Positions 6,533 through 16,091 are shown, numbered from the stretch's first letter. The stretch: 64,000 nucleotides of DNA from an uncultured Desulfuromonas sp. (GCF_963678835.1 NZ_OY787469.1:3472001-3536000), one strand, 5' to 3'. Notes: generated by a model from the letters alone, not told the origin. Made by a program: numbers and translations.

Positions 6533-7531
6533 ATGGAAAACACGCCACGCTTCCACCCCAATCCTGACCTCAAATTAATGGACCAGGTTCGTGAAACATT
6601 ACGATATTTTCATTACGCTTATCGCACGGAGGAATCCTATTGTCAATGGATTGTTCGCTATATTCGCTTTCACGGAGGGGTCACTCATCCGGCGAATCTT
6701 GGGGCTCACGACATAGAACGCTTCCTTTCTCATCTCGTCGTGGAAGGTAAAGTCGCTGCCGCAACACAAAAACAGGCACTCAATGCTTTGATCTTTCTCT
6801 ACAACAAGGTCTTACATATTGATCTGAACGACAAAATTGCTCCGGTGCGTTCCCGTAAAAAGAAACGGTTGCCAACGGTTTTGACAAAACAGGAAGTCGG
6901 ACTCTTATTGAATGAAATGCAGGGAACACACGCCTTGATGGCTAAACTACTCTATGGTGCGGGATTGCGCCTGATGGAATGTGTACGATTACGCATCAAG
7001 GATGTTGATTTTGGGCAAAACCATCTCTTTATCCGTTGCGGCAAAGGCGATAAGGACCGCGTGACCCTTTTACCTCAGGAATTACAAGATGAGCTATATC
7101 GACACATTGAGCGTGTCAAAAACCTTCATCAGCAAGATCTAGCTGAGGGGTTCGGCTCTGTATATATGCCGCAGGCTCTGGAGAAAAAATACCCAAATGC
7201 CGCAAAAGAAACGGCGTGGCAGTATGTATTCCCTTCACGGCAACGATCCGTTGATCCACGTTCCGGGGAAACTCGCCGTCATCATGTACTGGAGTCGGGG
7301 CTACAAAAAGCGGTTAAGGCGGCACTGCGCAAAACCACTATCACCAAACAGGCCAGTTGCCACACCCTACGCCATAGTTTTGCCACCCATTTACTTGAAA
7401 GCGGTACCAATATTCGCGTTGTTCAGGAGTTGATGGGCCATAGCGATGTTAAGACAACGGAAATCTACACCCATGTCATGCAGAAAGATATCCACCAGAT
7501 CAACAGTCCTCTGGATGTTCTCAAAAGCTAA
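6533..7531 (+). CDS. intI: Integron integrase (IntI)
   Basis: This 332-residue tyrosine recombinase inserts and excises gene cassettes by attI x attC recombination. The catalytic residues are visible: R146 in YGAGLRLMEC, H277 and R280 in CHTLRHSFATHLLESG, H303 in LMGHSD and Y312 in TTEIYTHV. The integron-specific extra patch lies between about 207 and 250 (VYMPQALEKKYPNA, WQYVFPS, SVDPRSGETRRHH), which separates IntI from XerC/D and phage integrases. The ATG at 6533 gives the family length; the upstream in-frame GTG lies in attI. The gene appears intact and ends just before a strong terminator. Confidence 0.96.
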   Translation: MENTPRFHPNPDLKLMDQVRETLRYFHYAYRTEESYCQWIVRYIRFHGGVTHPANLGAHDIERFLSHLVVEGKVAAATQKQALNALIFLYNKVLHIDLNDKIAPVRSRKKKRLPTVLTKQEVGLLLNEMQGTHALMAKLLYGAGLRLMECVRLRIKDVDFGQNHLFIRCGKGDKDRVTLLPQELQDELYRHIERVKNLHQQDLAEGFGSVYMPQALEKKYPNAAKETAWQYVFPSRQRSVDPRSGETRRHHVLESGLQKAVKAALRKTTITKQASCHTLRHSFATHLLESGTNIRVVQELMGHSDVKTTEIYTHVMQKDIHQINSPLDVLKS

Positions 7532-7533
7532 AG

Positions 7534-7569
7534 AAAAGGCCGGCACATCATATGATGCACCGGCCTTTT
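7534..7569. terminator. Bidirectional terminator between intI and valS
   Basis: AAAAGGCCGG and CCGGCCTTTT form the arms of a near-perfect inverted repeat centred on CATCATATGATG, with A- and T-runs on both sides. It serves the convergent genes intI and valS. Confidence 0.9.
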
Positions 7570-7594
7570 CATCTTTAATCAATCCATCCAGCGT

Positions 7595-10255
7595 CTACTT
7601 CAACGCCACAATCTTCTCCAGACTGGCCTGCAACACGGTCAGCTTCTCCTGCGCTGCCGCCAACTTACCACGGTCTTTTTCCAGCACCGCTGCCGGAGCT
7701 TTGGCGACGAATTTCTCGTTCGACAGCTTCTTGCTGAACATGTCGACATCTTTCTGCACCTTGGCGATCTCTTTAGTGAGGCGTTTTTCTTCCTCTTCCA
7801 CATTGATCAGACCGGCCAGCGGCAGGAGGATCTCGACGTCGCCGGACACCTGCTTGGCAACCTGGGCCGGTTGATCGAGAGCAACACCGCAGGTCAGCTC
7901 TTCGATGCGAGCCAGAGCTTTGATGTACTCTTGACCATCACTCATGACGGCCAGACTTGCCTCATTTTTGCAATCGAGCAGTGCACTGATCTTTTTGGCC
8001 GGGGAGACATCCATTTCACCACGAATGTTACGGATGGAACGAATGACCTCCATCACCTGCTCCATTTTGGCGGTGGCGTCTTCGTCCTGCAACAGGCTTT
8101 CGCCCTGCGGGTAGTTGGCCAGCATGATGGACGCCACCGGACGAGTGCCGGGCAGCGTTTGCCAGATCTCTTCGGTGATGAACGGTGTGATCGGATGCAG
8201 CAGACGCAGCAGGCGTTCCAGCACCGTATAAACGACGGTCTGGGCGCTGAGCTTGGCCGCAGCATCGTCGCCGTACAGAGCCCCTTTGATCAGTTCGATA
8301 TACCAGTCGCAGAACTCATGCCAGGTAAAGGTGTACAGCGTGCTGGCGGCTTCATTGAAGCGATACTCGTCCAGGGCCTTGTTGGCTTCTTTTTCCACCT
8401 CGGTCAGGCGGGTCAAGATCCAGCGATCCGCCATGGACAGGCTGAGTTCATCCCAGTTGGGGGTGTCAACCGGCTCAAAGCCTTCGAGATTCATCAGGGC
8501 AAAGCGGCTGGCGTTCCACAGCTTATTGCAGAAGTTGCGGTAGCCGCCGATCCGCTCGGTGGAGAGCTTAACATCACGGCCCTGAGCGGCAAAAGCGGTC
8601 AGGGTAAAACGGAAGGCATCGGTGCCGAACTCGTCAATGACGGTCAACGGGTCGATAACATTGCCCTTACTCTTACTCATCTTCTGGCCCTGAGCATCGC
8701 GGACCAAGGCATGGATGTACACGTCCTTGAACGGCACTTCGCCCATGAACTTGAGGCCCATCATCATCATGCGCGCCACCCAGAAGAACAGGATATCGAA
8801 GCCGGTGATCAGGCAGGATGTGGGATAAAACTTGTTCAGCGCATCGGTTTTCTCCGGCCAACCCATGGTCGAAAACGGCCACAACCCCGAAGAGAACCAG
8901 GTGTCGAGCACGTCGGTTTCCTGATGAATATTGGTGCTTTGGCATTTGGCACAGCAGGTCGCATCGTCGCGCGAGACGGTGATCTCACCGCAGTCGTCGC
9001 AGAACCAAGCCGGGATACGATGCCCCCACCAGATCTGGCGGCTGATGCACCAGTCCTGAATGTTGTACATCCACTCGTAGTAGGTTTTTTCCCATTGCGC
9101 GGGGACAATACGGGTCTGGCCGTTTTCCACGGCCTTGATCGCTTCTTTGGCCAGCGGCTGCACATCAACATACCATTGCAGACTCATGTACGGTTCGATG
9201 ACGGTTTTACAGCGGTAACATTCCCCCACCGAGTTCAAGTGGTCATCGATCTTTTCCAACAGCCCCAGCGCGTCGAGATCGGCAACCACTTTTTCGCGGG
9301 CCGCATAGCGTTCCATGCCTTGATAGGCACCGCCGTTTTCGTTGACAACACCGGATTCATCGAGGATGTTGATATTTTCCAGATTGTGGCGCTTGCCCAT
9401 CTCAAAGTCGTTGAAGTCGTGGGCCGGGGTGATCTTCACCGCCCCGCTGCCGAACTCCTTATCGACATAATCGTCGGCAATGATGGGAATTTCACGACCG
9501 GTCAGCGGCAACTCAATCATTTTGCCTATCAGATCGGTGTAACGCTCGTCGTCGGGATGAACCGCGACGGCAGTATCACCGAGCATGGTTTCCGGACGGG
9601 TGGTGGCAACAACCAGCACCTGATCGGTGCCTTTGACCGGATAACGCAGATGCCACAGGTTGCCTTTTTTATCGTCGTGTTCCACTTCCAGATCGGACAG
9701 CGCGGTGTGACAACGCGGACACCAGTTGATCAAGCGGTTGTCGCGGTAGATCAAGCCCTCTTCATAGAGGCTGACAAAGACTTCTCGCACGGCTTTACTC
9801 AGGCCGTCGTCCATGGTGAAGCGTTCACGCTGCCAATCGCAGGAAGCACCGAGGCGTTTGAGCTGATTGATGATCTGGCCGCCGGACTCTTCGCGCCACT
9901 GCCACACCCGCTCAATAAATGCATCGCGACCGACATCGTGGCGGTCCTTGCCTTCACTGGCCAGTTGTTTTTCAACGACATTCTGGGTGGCAATACCGGC
10001 ATGGTCGGTACCGGGCATCCATAACACTTCGTGGCCGGTCATCCGTTTCCAGCGGGCGAGAATGTCCTGCATGGTATTGTTGAGCGCGTGGCCCATGTGC
10101 AAGACTCCGGTGACATTGGGCGGCGGAATGACAATCGAATACGGCGGCTTGGAGGACGTTTCGTCGGCGTGAAAATAGCCGTTTTCTTCCCAGGTTTGAT
10201 ACCACTTGGTTTCAAAATCGTGCGGCTCGTAGCCTTTTGCCAGTTCGTCTGCCAT
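7595..10255 (-). CDS. valS: Valyl-tRNA synthetase
   Basis: This cytoplasmic class I synthetase charges tRNA-Val and edits mischarged threonine. It shows the HIGH-type motif HMGH in PPNVTGVLHMGHALNNT (near residue 53), zinc-ligand-like cysteine pairs such as WCPRCH, a CP1 editing domain, and KMSKSKGNVIDP. The last 70 residues form the family coiled coil (EEEEKRLTKEIAKVQKDV). The length of 886 residues is normal. The ATG at 10255 was taken because AAGGAA lies about 9 bases upstream; the frame extends 6 codons further to a TTG that would swallow that site. It is convergent with intI and appears to be transcribed alone. Confidence 0.98.
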   Translation of the reverse strand: MADELAKGYEPHDFETKWYQTWEENGYFHADETSSKPPYSIVIPPPNVTGVLHMGHALNNTMQDILARWKRMTGHEVLWMPGTDHAGIATQNVVEKQLASEGKDRHDVGRDAFIERVWQWREESGGQIINQLKRLGASCDWQRERFTMDDGLSKAVREVFVSLYEEGLIYRDNRLINWCPRCHTALSDLEVEHDDKKGNLWHLRYPVKGTDQVLVVATTRPETMLGDTAVAVHPDDERYTDLIGKMIELPLTGREIPIIADDYVDKEFGSGAVKITPAHDFNDFEMGKRHNLENINILDESGVVNENGGAYQGMERYAAREKVVADLDALGLLEKIDDHLNSVGECYRCKTVIEPYMSLQWYVDVQPLAKEAIKAVENGQTRIVPAQWEKTYYEWMYNIQDWCISRQIWWGHRIPAWFCDDCGEITVSRDDATCCAKCQSTNIHQETDVLDTWFSSGLWPFSTMGWPEKTDALNKFYPTSCLITGFDILFFWVARMMMMGLKFMGEVPFKDVYIHALVRDAQGQKMSKSKGNVIDPLTVIDEFGTDAFRFTLTAFAAQGRDVKLSTERIGGYRNFCNKLWNASRFALMNLEGFEPVDTPNWDELSLSMADRWILTRLTEVEKEANKALDEYRFNEAASTLYTFTWHEFCDWYIELIKGALYGDDAAAKLSAQTVVYTVLERLLRLLHPITPFITEEIWQTLPGTRPVASIMLANYPQGESLLQDEDATAKMEQVMEVIRSIRNIRGEMDVSPAKKISALLDCKNEASLAVMSDGQEYIKALARIEELTCGVALDQPAQVAKQVSGDVEILLPLAGLINVEEEEKRLTKEIAKVQKDVDMFSKKLSNEKFVAKAPAAVLEKDRGKLAAAQEKLTVLQASLEKIVALK

Positions 10256-10350
10256 GATGTGTTGTTCCTTCAAAAAAAGAATCGGCCTAACCGACCGAGT
10301 TTGGGATCAAATTGAGATTTTCGCACTGCGTCATGCAGCGCCGTTACACG

Positions 10351-10380
10351 AAAAAAGGGGATTTTAGCAATCCCCTTTTT
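10351..10380 (-). terminator. Rho-independent terminator after the RomR-like gene
   Basis: AAAAAAGGGGATT and AATCCCCTTTTT pair around TTAGC. Runs of A and T flank both sides, so it may also work in the other direction. It lies between the RomR-like gene and valS, so the two are probably separate transcripts. Confidence 0.85.
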
Positions 10381-10444
10381 ATCCGTCAATGTTCTGTTCA
10401 ATATTTGCGTGTGGGTCTTCAACAAAACCCTTGCCAGGAGAACA

Positions 10445-11782
10445 TCAGGCTTCAGGCTTGATCTTATCCATCTCTTCACGAACCAGGCTCTCGGCCAGAT
10501 CGGGAACGACTTCCCATACGACCTTTTCGAGGATCGGTGAAGCAAGTTTTTCGATGACCGCCCCGGCAACGCGCTCAACAATTTCCGTCAATTGCTCGTC
10601 GCTGAGGTAAGCAACGCGCGTTTCGACGCGTTTCGGGGTTGCTCCGTAAGTGCCTTCGGCAACAATGGCATCCTCAGCGAGATCCATGACGGCGGCGGGC
10701 GCGGCAGGTTGCTCGTCAACGGTCTCAACCAACGGCGGCAGATCAGCCACCGGTGCGGGTTCAGGCTCGGGTTCTTCCTGCGGCTCAAGGGGCTGCAGTG
10801 ATCCAAAAGAGGGTGCCTCTTCAACCGCCGGCTCCTCCGTGGGTTCGGAGAAATCACCAAGCGGAGGCAAATCAGCAAACGGATCATTCACCGGTGCTTC
10901 AGATTCGGCGACAGCCGGTGTTTCAGCGGCAGCGGCAAACGGATCAAGTGCTGACAGAGATTCTTCTGAAGTTTCAGCAATCGGTTGTTCTTCCGGGGTT
11001 TCTTCCGCTTCAGGTAGAGCAAACGGATCGACCGTCGTTTCCGCCTCATCGGTTTGCGCCGGTGGCGTTTCATTGGTTTCAAAGCTGAATTCGCTCAGCG
11101 GCGGTAGATCGGTTGATGCTTCGTCCTCAACAGTTTCACCATCAGCCGGTGCATATTCGGTGACCGCATCAAAACTGAAACTGTCATCTTCCTGAGCAGA
11201 AGCAGAGTCCTCTTCTGTGACGGCGGGTTGGGCCAGATCAAATGTGGGCAACGGTTCCGGCTCTGCAACAGGCGGTTCAGGCTGGGCAGGCGTTTCTACA
11301 ACCGGGGCTTCGGCCTGTTCAGTCTGTTTGGCACGAACCTCTTCAAAGGCACCAAGCAGGTCACTTTCCACCGGTGTCTGCCCCGGCGTAGCTTTCCAGG
11401 TATCTTGAGCAGGCGCATTGGAGAGCATTTCAGCGACTTTATCCACCAATTCCTGAGAGCTGAAGGGTTTGGTAATCCAATCGGTGGCACCAACGGCATT
11501 GGCTTTGGACTCGTCGAACGGCTCAAAGGTTCCCGCAAGCAAAAGAACAGGGACCGCAGCCAGCTCAGGCAGGGCTCGGAGCGCTTCACACAATTCGTAA
11601 CCATCTTTGCCGGGCATAAACACATCGGCCAGAATCAGATCAGGGCAATCCTGTTGAGCCATAGTCAAAGCTTGGTCGCCATTATCTGCAATCTGGAGCT
11701 GATAGTCTTTATCAGCAAATGTAATTTCGATGACTTTCTGTATAGTGACACTGTCATCAGCCAGCAACAACTTTTTGCCCAT
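10445..11782 (-). CDS. RomR-like response regulator
   Basis: Residues 1-120 form a receiver domain with D9-D10, phosphorylatable D53 in LILADVFMPGKDGYE and K105 in WITKPF. A long acidic, proline-rich linker of about 250 residues follows (repeats such as DPFA, LPPLGDFS, EEAPSFG). The conserved C-terminal helix region reads VVWEVVPDLAESLVREEMDK. This three-part layout matches RomR of Myxococcus, a polarity regulator for gliding, and related proteins across deltaproteobacteria. Its partners are not encoded next to it. GGAGG precedes the start. The exact cellular role here is unknown. Confidence 0.8.
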   Translation of the reverse strand: MGKKLLLADDSVTIQKVIEITFADKDYQLQIADNGDQALTMAQQDCPDLILADVFMPGKDGYELCEALRALPELAAVPVLLLAGTFEPFDESKANAVGATDWITKPFSSQELVDKVAEMLSNAPAQDTWKATPGQTPVESDLLGAFEEVRAKQTEQAEAPVVETPAQPEPPVAEPEPLPTFDLAQPAVTEEDSASAQEDDSFSFDAVTEYAPADGETVEDEASTDLPPLSEFSFETNETPPAQTDEAETTVDPFALPEAEETPEEQPIAETSEESLSALDPFAAAAETPAVAESEAPVNDPFADLPPLGDFSEPTEEPAVEEAPSFGSLQPLEPQEEPEPEPAPVADLPPLVETVDEQPAAPAAVMDLAEDAIVAEGTYGATPKRVETRVAYLSDEQLTEIVERVAGAVIEKLASPILEKVVWEVVPDLAESLVREEMDKIKPEA

Positions 11783-11968
11783 CTATGCCTCCTCAGCTTT
11801 TATGCAAAGCTCGCGACTGTTATGAAGCCCCATAATTGCTCTATTTCATGTGGAAATGAGTTCATGACGGATACTCAGTATTTTCTCATTTTCAAGTGCA
11901 AAACGCTAGCACAGCGCTAAAATTCTGTCAAGGAAAGGAACAGCCAAACATCGTCAAGTTATGCACAC

Positions 11969-13018
11969 TTACAGCGTCGCCCATGGCCGGGGAAGAAAGA
12001 TCTCCTGGTACAACTTCATGGCATAGCGATCTGTCATCCCGGCAATGAAATCGGTAACACTGACTTCGAGCGGATCATCGTCGAGAAAAACCGCACCGTA
12101 ACGTTCCATTTGATCGGGATTTTCCATAAAGAATTCGAACAGTTCTCTGAGTACCCGCGCCGCTTTGGTAAAATCATCGTGAACACTTGGCACCCGGTAA
12201 ACATGATCAAACAACCAATCGCGCAGATCAGTCACCCACTCGAGAACATTGTCGGACAAGCCGATCTCAATCGCATCATCGCGCTGTGAGGTCTGGATCA
12301 TATCACTGACCATGGTATTGATGCGCTGGGAATGGCGTTGACCCAGATGCATCAACAACGACTTGGGCACATCATCAACGGTAATCACCCCGCTACGCAA
12401 AGCGTCATCAAGATCGTGATTGACATAAGCAATGATATCCGCAAAGCGGACAATCTGCCCTTCGAGGGTTTTTGCCCGCCCCCCGTCGCAGCAGGCTGCT
12501 ACCGGCCCGGTTCCTTTGGAATGATAGAGTATGCCGTCACGCACTTCAGAGGTCAGGTTTAATCCCCGGCCGTTCTTCTCCAGCCGCTCCACCACGCGCA
12601 CACTCTGGCGGACATGATGAAAACCACCACCAAGCAACTCATTCAACACCCGTTCACCGGCATGGCCGAACGGAGTGTGGCCAAGGTCATGGCCCAGGGT
12701 GATGGCTTCGGTCAAATCTTCATTGAGAGACAGAGCCCGGGCAACCGTGCGGGCAATCTGAGACACTTCAAGAGTATGGGTCAGACGGGTGCGATAATGA
12801 TCGCCTTCCGGCGATAAAAAAACCTGCGTTTTATGTTTTAAACGACGAAACGATTTACAATGCAAAATACGATCACGGTCATGTTGAAAACAAGTTCGAA
12901 TCGGACATGGTTGTTCCTTCGTCTCACGTCCAAGACTATCAGCACTGCAACAGGCAAAGGGTGAAAGAGTGTTCTTTTCCCGCTGCTCAATCATATGGCG
13001 TATGGCATTTGACGGCAT
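11969..13018 (-). CDS. dgt: Deoxyguanosinetriphosphate triphosphohydrolase-like protein
   Basis: An HD-superfamily dNTPase that splits dNTP into deoxynucleoside and triphosphate. Metal-binding motifs are visible: H in RTRLTHTLEVSQIA, HD in LGHDLGHTPFGHAGE, and D in IVRFADIIAYVNHDLDDA. The 349-residue length matches the short dGTPase-like type. The ATG at 13018 was chosen over the upstream TTG because GAGGA lies 6 bases before it. It is divergent from the MucR/Ros regulator. Dgt homologues also act against phages by depleting dNTPs, but nothing here marks it as a defence gene. Confidence 0.93.
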   Translation of the reverse strand: MPSNAIRHMIEQREKNTLSPFACCSADSLGRETKEQPCPIRTCFQHDRDRILHCKSFRRLKHKTQVFLSPEGDHYRTRLTHTLEVSQIARTVARALSLNEDLTEAITLGHDLGHTPFGHAGERVLNELLGGGFHHVRQSVRVVERLEKNGRGLNLTSEVRDGILYHSKGTGPVAACCDGGRAKTLEGQIVRFADIIAYVNHDLDDALRSGVITVDDVPKSLLMHLGQRHSQRINTMVSDMIQTSQRDDAIEIGLSDNVLEWVTDLRDWLFDHVYRVPSVHDDFTKAARVLRELFEFFMENPDQMERYGAVFLDDDPLEVSVTDFIAGMTDRYAMKLYQEIFLPRPWATL

Positions 13019-13203
13019 AAAAGTCCTCAAGGAATCTCAACAATTATCTTCAGATTGAATCAGAATGATTGATTTTACATAAAAAAGCTGTTTTTTTGTT
13101 CAATTATTGACAACATACCTTTTTTTCACTTGATTTTATATGTTTATAGCGTAATAGATTATAAAACATTCTATTCAATTCACCACATATGGAGAATACA
13201 ATT

Positions 13204-13623
13204 ATGTCAAAGCTTCTGGAAATGGCCGTAGAAATTGTTTCTGCCCATGCTTCAACCACAACAATGTCCAAAGAAGATCTGGTCGCTGAACTGGCCGAAA
13301 TCCATACTGCGCTCAAAGCAATGGAAACCGGCGAGCAAATCGCTGAACAGCAAGAACAGGAACAGCAACCGGCGGTCTCACTGAAAAAAGCTTTCGGCAG
13401 GGACAAAGTCTACTGCATGATCTGCGGCAAAGGCATGACCACGCTTGGTCGTCACCTGCGCATGGTTCACGGTATCACTCCGACAGAGTACCGTAAGCAG
13501 TTTGAGATTCCGCGCACTCAGCCCCTTGCTGCCAAAGCGTACTCAGAACAACGTAAAAAGATGGCCATTGAGCGGGGCCTGGGTGAAAAACTGGCTCAAG
13601 CTCGCGCCGCCAAGAAAAAGTAA
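13204..13623 (+). CDS. MucR/Ros-family transcriptional regulator
   Basis: This 139-residue DNA-binding protein has the family start MSKLLEMAVEIVSAHAS and, at the C-terminus, the prokaryotic zinc-finger segment CMICGKGMTTLGRHLRMVH, then GITPTEYRKQFEIP. Family members regulate exopolysaccharide, motility and cell-cycle genes and bind AT-rich DNA. The second ATG (13204) was chosen since GGAGA lies 8 bases upstream and the N-terminus then aligns with the family. A glutamine/glutamate-rich linker joins the two halves. The AT-rich divergent region before it may hold an autoregulatory site. Confidence 0.93.
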   Translation: MSKLLEMAVEIVSAHASTTTMSKEDLVAELAEIHTALKAMETGEQIAEQQEQEQQPAVSLKKAFGRDKVYCMICGKGMTTLGRHLRMVHGITPTEYRKQFEIPRTQPLAAKAYSEQRKKMAIERGLGEKLAQARAAKKK

Positions 13624-13646
13624 GGCCAGCCACCACAGACAAAACC

Positions 13647-13683
13647 AAAAAGAGGGACTGTACGAAACAGCCCCTCTTTTTTT
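13647..13683. terminator. Terminator after the MucR/Ros gene
   Basis: AAAAAGAGGG pairs with CCCTCTTTTT, with inner CTGT/ACAG and a short loop. T-runs are available on both strands, so it probably also ends transcription of the convergent DUF2914 gene. Confidence 0.88.
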
Positions 13684-13695
13684 GTTCACATCTTT

Positions 13696-14082
13696 TTAAA
13701 AGATTGAAAACGGCACGATCAACAACGGCTCGCCGCTTTCATCGAGCACTTCAACCCGCCATGCCCCTTTCCATTGGGGCAAAATCCGTTTTGACGACCA
13801 GGTCCGCCAACTCGACGAACGCACCGGCAAACGCACCCGGGCCAGTTCCTGATCTTCGCAATACCAGACATGGGTAATCCAAGTATCATCTGTGGCACCA
13901 TTGATACGAGTAAAACAATACAGCTGATCCGTCCCGACAGGAACGGTATTCAACGAATCCAGCGGCTCCCGATTGACGATACGCGTGGTAATCGAGGCAT
14001 CGACCACATCTAATGCCAAGCTGCTCGTGACACTGAGCGCCATCAGCGTAAAAGCAAGAACAACGGTCTTCATATTCAACAT
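13696..14082 (-). CDS. DUF2914 domain protein, exported
   Basis: This 128-residue protein has an N-terminal signal sequence (MKTVVLAFTLMALSVTSSLA). The remainder matches DUF2914: VGTDQLYCFTRI, THVWYCEDQELARVRLPV, WRTWSSKRILPQWKGAWRVEV. The domain is common in deltaproteobacteria and its function is not known; it probably acts in the periplasm. The start at 14082 has GGAGG 7 bases upstream. Confidence 0.85.
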   Translation of the reverse strand: MLNMKTVVLAFTLMALSVTSSLALDVVDASITTRIVNREPLDSLNTVPVGTDQLYCFTRINGATDDTWITHVWYCEDQELARVRLPVRSSSWRTWSSKRILPQWKGAWRVEVLDESGEPLLIVPFSIF

Positions 14083-14160
14083 AAAACCTCCTGTGAAACC
14101 ACATCCTCGGTTTATCTTTATACAAAACACCAATCAGCCGACAATTAACGGGGTGTTTTT

Positions 14161-15333
14161 TCAACAACCTGTCAATGTTGATAAAAAGCTGTTTCCACAA
14201 CGCGTTTCAATAGCAAAAATCTCGCCGAGAGTCGCGGCAATGTCGCTGAATGTCTCACGATCGCCGAGATGACATCCTGTTGTAAGAGAGGGAGACCAGG
14301 CCAGCAACGGCACATATTCACGGCTGTGATCGGTGCCCGGCATGGTGGGATCACACCCATGATCAGCCGTGATCAACAACAGATCGTCCCTACCGAGTTG
14401 TTTCAAGAACCCGGACAGCCATTGGTCAAATCGTTCCAGAGCCCGGGCAAACCCAACCACATCGCAACGATGCCCGTAGAGCATATCATAGTCAATCAGA
14501 TTAGCAAAAATCAGCCCGCGTTCCATCTCCTGCAAGGCAGCAGTGATTTTTTCCATACCGTCAGCATTGTCTCGGGTGGGATAATGCTTGCTGATTCCCC
14601 GCCCGCAGAAGATATCCTGAATCTTGCCAACGGCGACCACATCAATCTTGTGCTCGGCCAGATCATCGAGAATCATCGGCTGCGGTTGCATGGAAAAATC
14701 GTGACGCCGCTCGGTACGCCTGAAATTATCGGCCCGGTCGCCGACAAAGGGTCGGGCAATCACCCGCCCAACCTGCCAATCATTGAGAACCTGACGCATC
14801 CCGCGACACAATTCATACAATTTCTCCGGCGGCCACAGATCTTCATGGGCAGCGATCTGAAAGACCGAATCGGTGCTGGTATAAACAATCGGCCGTCCGG
14901 TCCGCAGGTGTTCTTCGCCCAATTCAACGAGAATTTCGGTACCGCTGGCAATCACATTGCCGAGCGGCTCAACACCGGCCAACTCGGTAAACGCCTGAAT
15001 AATCGGTTCTGGAAAGGCCTTGGCAAACGTGGCAAACGGTTGATCAAGAATCGCACCGGCAATTTCCCAATGACCGGTGGTGCTGTCCTTACCGGCACTC
15101 CGTTCAGCCATTCGCCCCCAGGCGCCTTGAGGGTCTGCCGCTACGGGAACCCCCTTCATCGTCACGAGATTGCCCAGGCCAAGGCGCTGCAGCGTCGGCA
15201 GCGTCAGAGCGCCATCCTGCTCGGCAATGTGTGCTAGAGTATTGGAATTACTGTCACCATACAGCTCGGCATCAGGCAAAGCGCCGCACCCGACCCCGTC
15301 CAGAACAATCAACACAACGCGTTTAAACAACAT
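14161..15333 (-). CDS. deoB: Phosphopentomutase
   Basis: DeoB interconverts (deoxy)ribose 1-phosphate and 5-phosphate in nucleoside catabolism. The alkaline-phosphatase-fold motifs are present: VLDGVGCGALPDA at the start (metal Asp and substrate loop), DSTTGHWEIAGA with the phosphorylated Thr, and ITADHGCDPTMPGTDHSRE with metal ligands. The length of 390 is typical. Its ATG overlaps the end of deoC by 11 bases, so the two are translationally linked, with deoC first. Confidence 0.97.
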   Translation of the reverse strand: MLFKRVVLIVLDGVGCGALPDAELYGDSNSNTLAHIAEQDGALTLPTLQRLGLGNLVTMKGVPVAADPQGAWGRMAERSAGKDSTTGHWEIAGAILDQPFATFAKAFPEPIIQAFTELAGVEPLGNVIASGTEILVELGEEHLRTGRPIVYTSTDSVFQIAAHEDLWPPEKLYELCRGMRQVLNDWQVGRVIARPFVGDRADNFRRTERRHDFSMQPQPMILDDLAEHKIDVVAVGKIQDIFCGRGISKHYPTRDNADGMEKITAALQEMERGLIFANLIDYDMLYGHRCDVVGFARALERFDQWLSGFLKQLGRDDLLLITADHGCDPTMPGTDHSREYVPLLAWSPSLTTGCHLGDRETFSDIAATLGEIFAIETRCGNSFLSTLTGC

Positions 15334-16015
15334 CTTCCCCCTGTTGCTCTTCTTTGATTTTCAACCACTGGTCAATAATTGTTGCCGTGGCACTACAGCC
15401 GATCCGGGTGGCACCGACATCAACCATGGCCTGAAAGGTGGCATAGTCACGAATTCCGCCGGCTGCCTTAATACCGATCTTCCCTTGAGTCACCTCCGCC
15501 AGCAATGCCACGTCGGCCACGGTCGCACCCCCTGAGCCAAAACCGGTCGAGGTCTTGACGTAAGCGGCTCCAGCGTTCATAACGACTTCGGTCAATTTTC
15601 GTTTTTGCTGATCATTGAGATAACAACACTCAATGATCACTTTAAGCGCGCGCCCTTCACAGGCACGGTTGACATCGGCAAGTTCCTGTTCAATCTGGGC
15701 ATAGTGCCCCTCCTGAGCCCAGCCGCCGTGAATCACCATATCGATTTCGTCGGCCCCCAGGTGACAAGCTTCCGTCGCCTGCATCACTTTGCTGGTGGTG
15801 GTTTCATAACCAAGTGGAAAACCGATTACCGTGGCCACGGCCACCTCGCTGCCGTGCAGCAGGTCCGTGACCAACGGCAAACGTGAGGCCGGCACACACA
15901 CCGAAGCACATCCGAACTCTACGGCCTCTTCGCACAATTGTTCAAAATCCGCGGCACAGGCTGTCGGTGCCAACAAGGTGTGGTCAATCAGAGCAGCAGG
16001 AGAAAGAAACGACAT
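15323..16015 (-). CDS. deoC: Deoxyribose-phosphate aldolase
   Basis: DeoC splits deoxyribose 5-phosphate into glyceraldehyde 3-phosphate and acetaldehyde. The Schiff-base lysine is in AAYVKTSTGFGSGGAT, and the start IDHTLLAPTAC and GADEIDMVIHGG are family motifs. The 230-residue length is normal. AAGGAG precedes the ATG by 6 bases. With deoB it forms a two-gene operon for salvage of deoxynucleosides; its product can enter the gap-tpiA pathway encoded further along. Confidence 0.97.
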   Translation of the reverse strand: MSFLSPAALIDHTLLAPTACAADFEQLCEEAVEFGCASVCVPASRLPLVTDLLHGSEVAVATVIGFPLGYETTTSKVMQATEACHLGADEIDMVIHGGWAQEGHYAQIEQELADVNRACEGRALKVIIECCYLNDQQKRKLTEVVMNAGAAYVKTSTGFGSGGATVADVALLAEVTQGKIGIKAAGGIRDYATFQAMVDVGATRIGCSATATIIDQWLKIKEEQQGEDVV

Positions 16016-16032
16016 GATGGACTCCTTGACGG

Positions 16033-16058
16033 AGAAAGCCCGCCAAAGCGGGCTTTCT
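16033..16058 (-). terminator. Hairpin between argJ and deoC
   Basis: AGAAAGCCCGC and GCGGGCTTTCT are perfect arms around CAAA. The T-run is short, so termination after argJ may be partial and allow some read-through into deoCB. Confidence 0.7.
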
Positions 16059-16091
16059 GCAACGTTTCAATCAAGAGATTGTTGGCTCAGA

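Noticed and set aside
7871..10024. Open frame of about 717 codons on the plus strand opposite valS
   Set aside because: It is antisense to a clearly conserved valS, has no ribosome binding site, and its low-complexity, His/Gln/Gly-rich translation is typical of a shadow frame.
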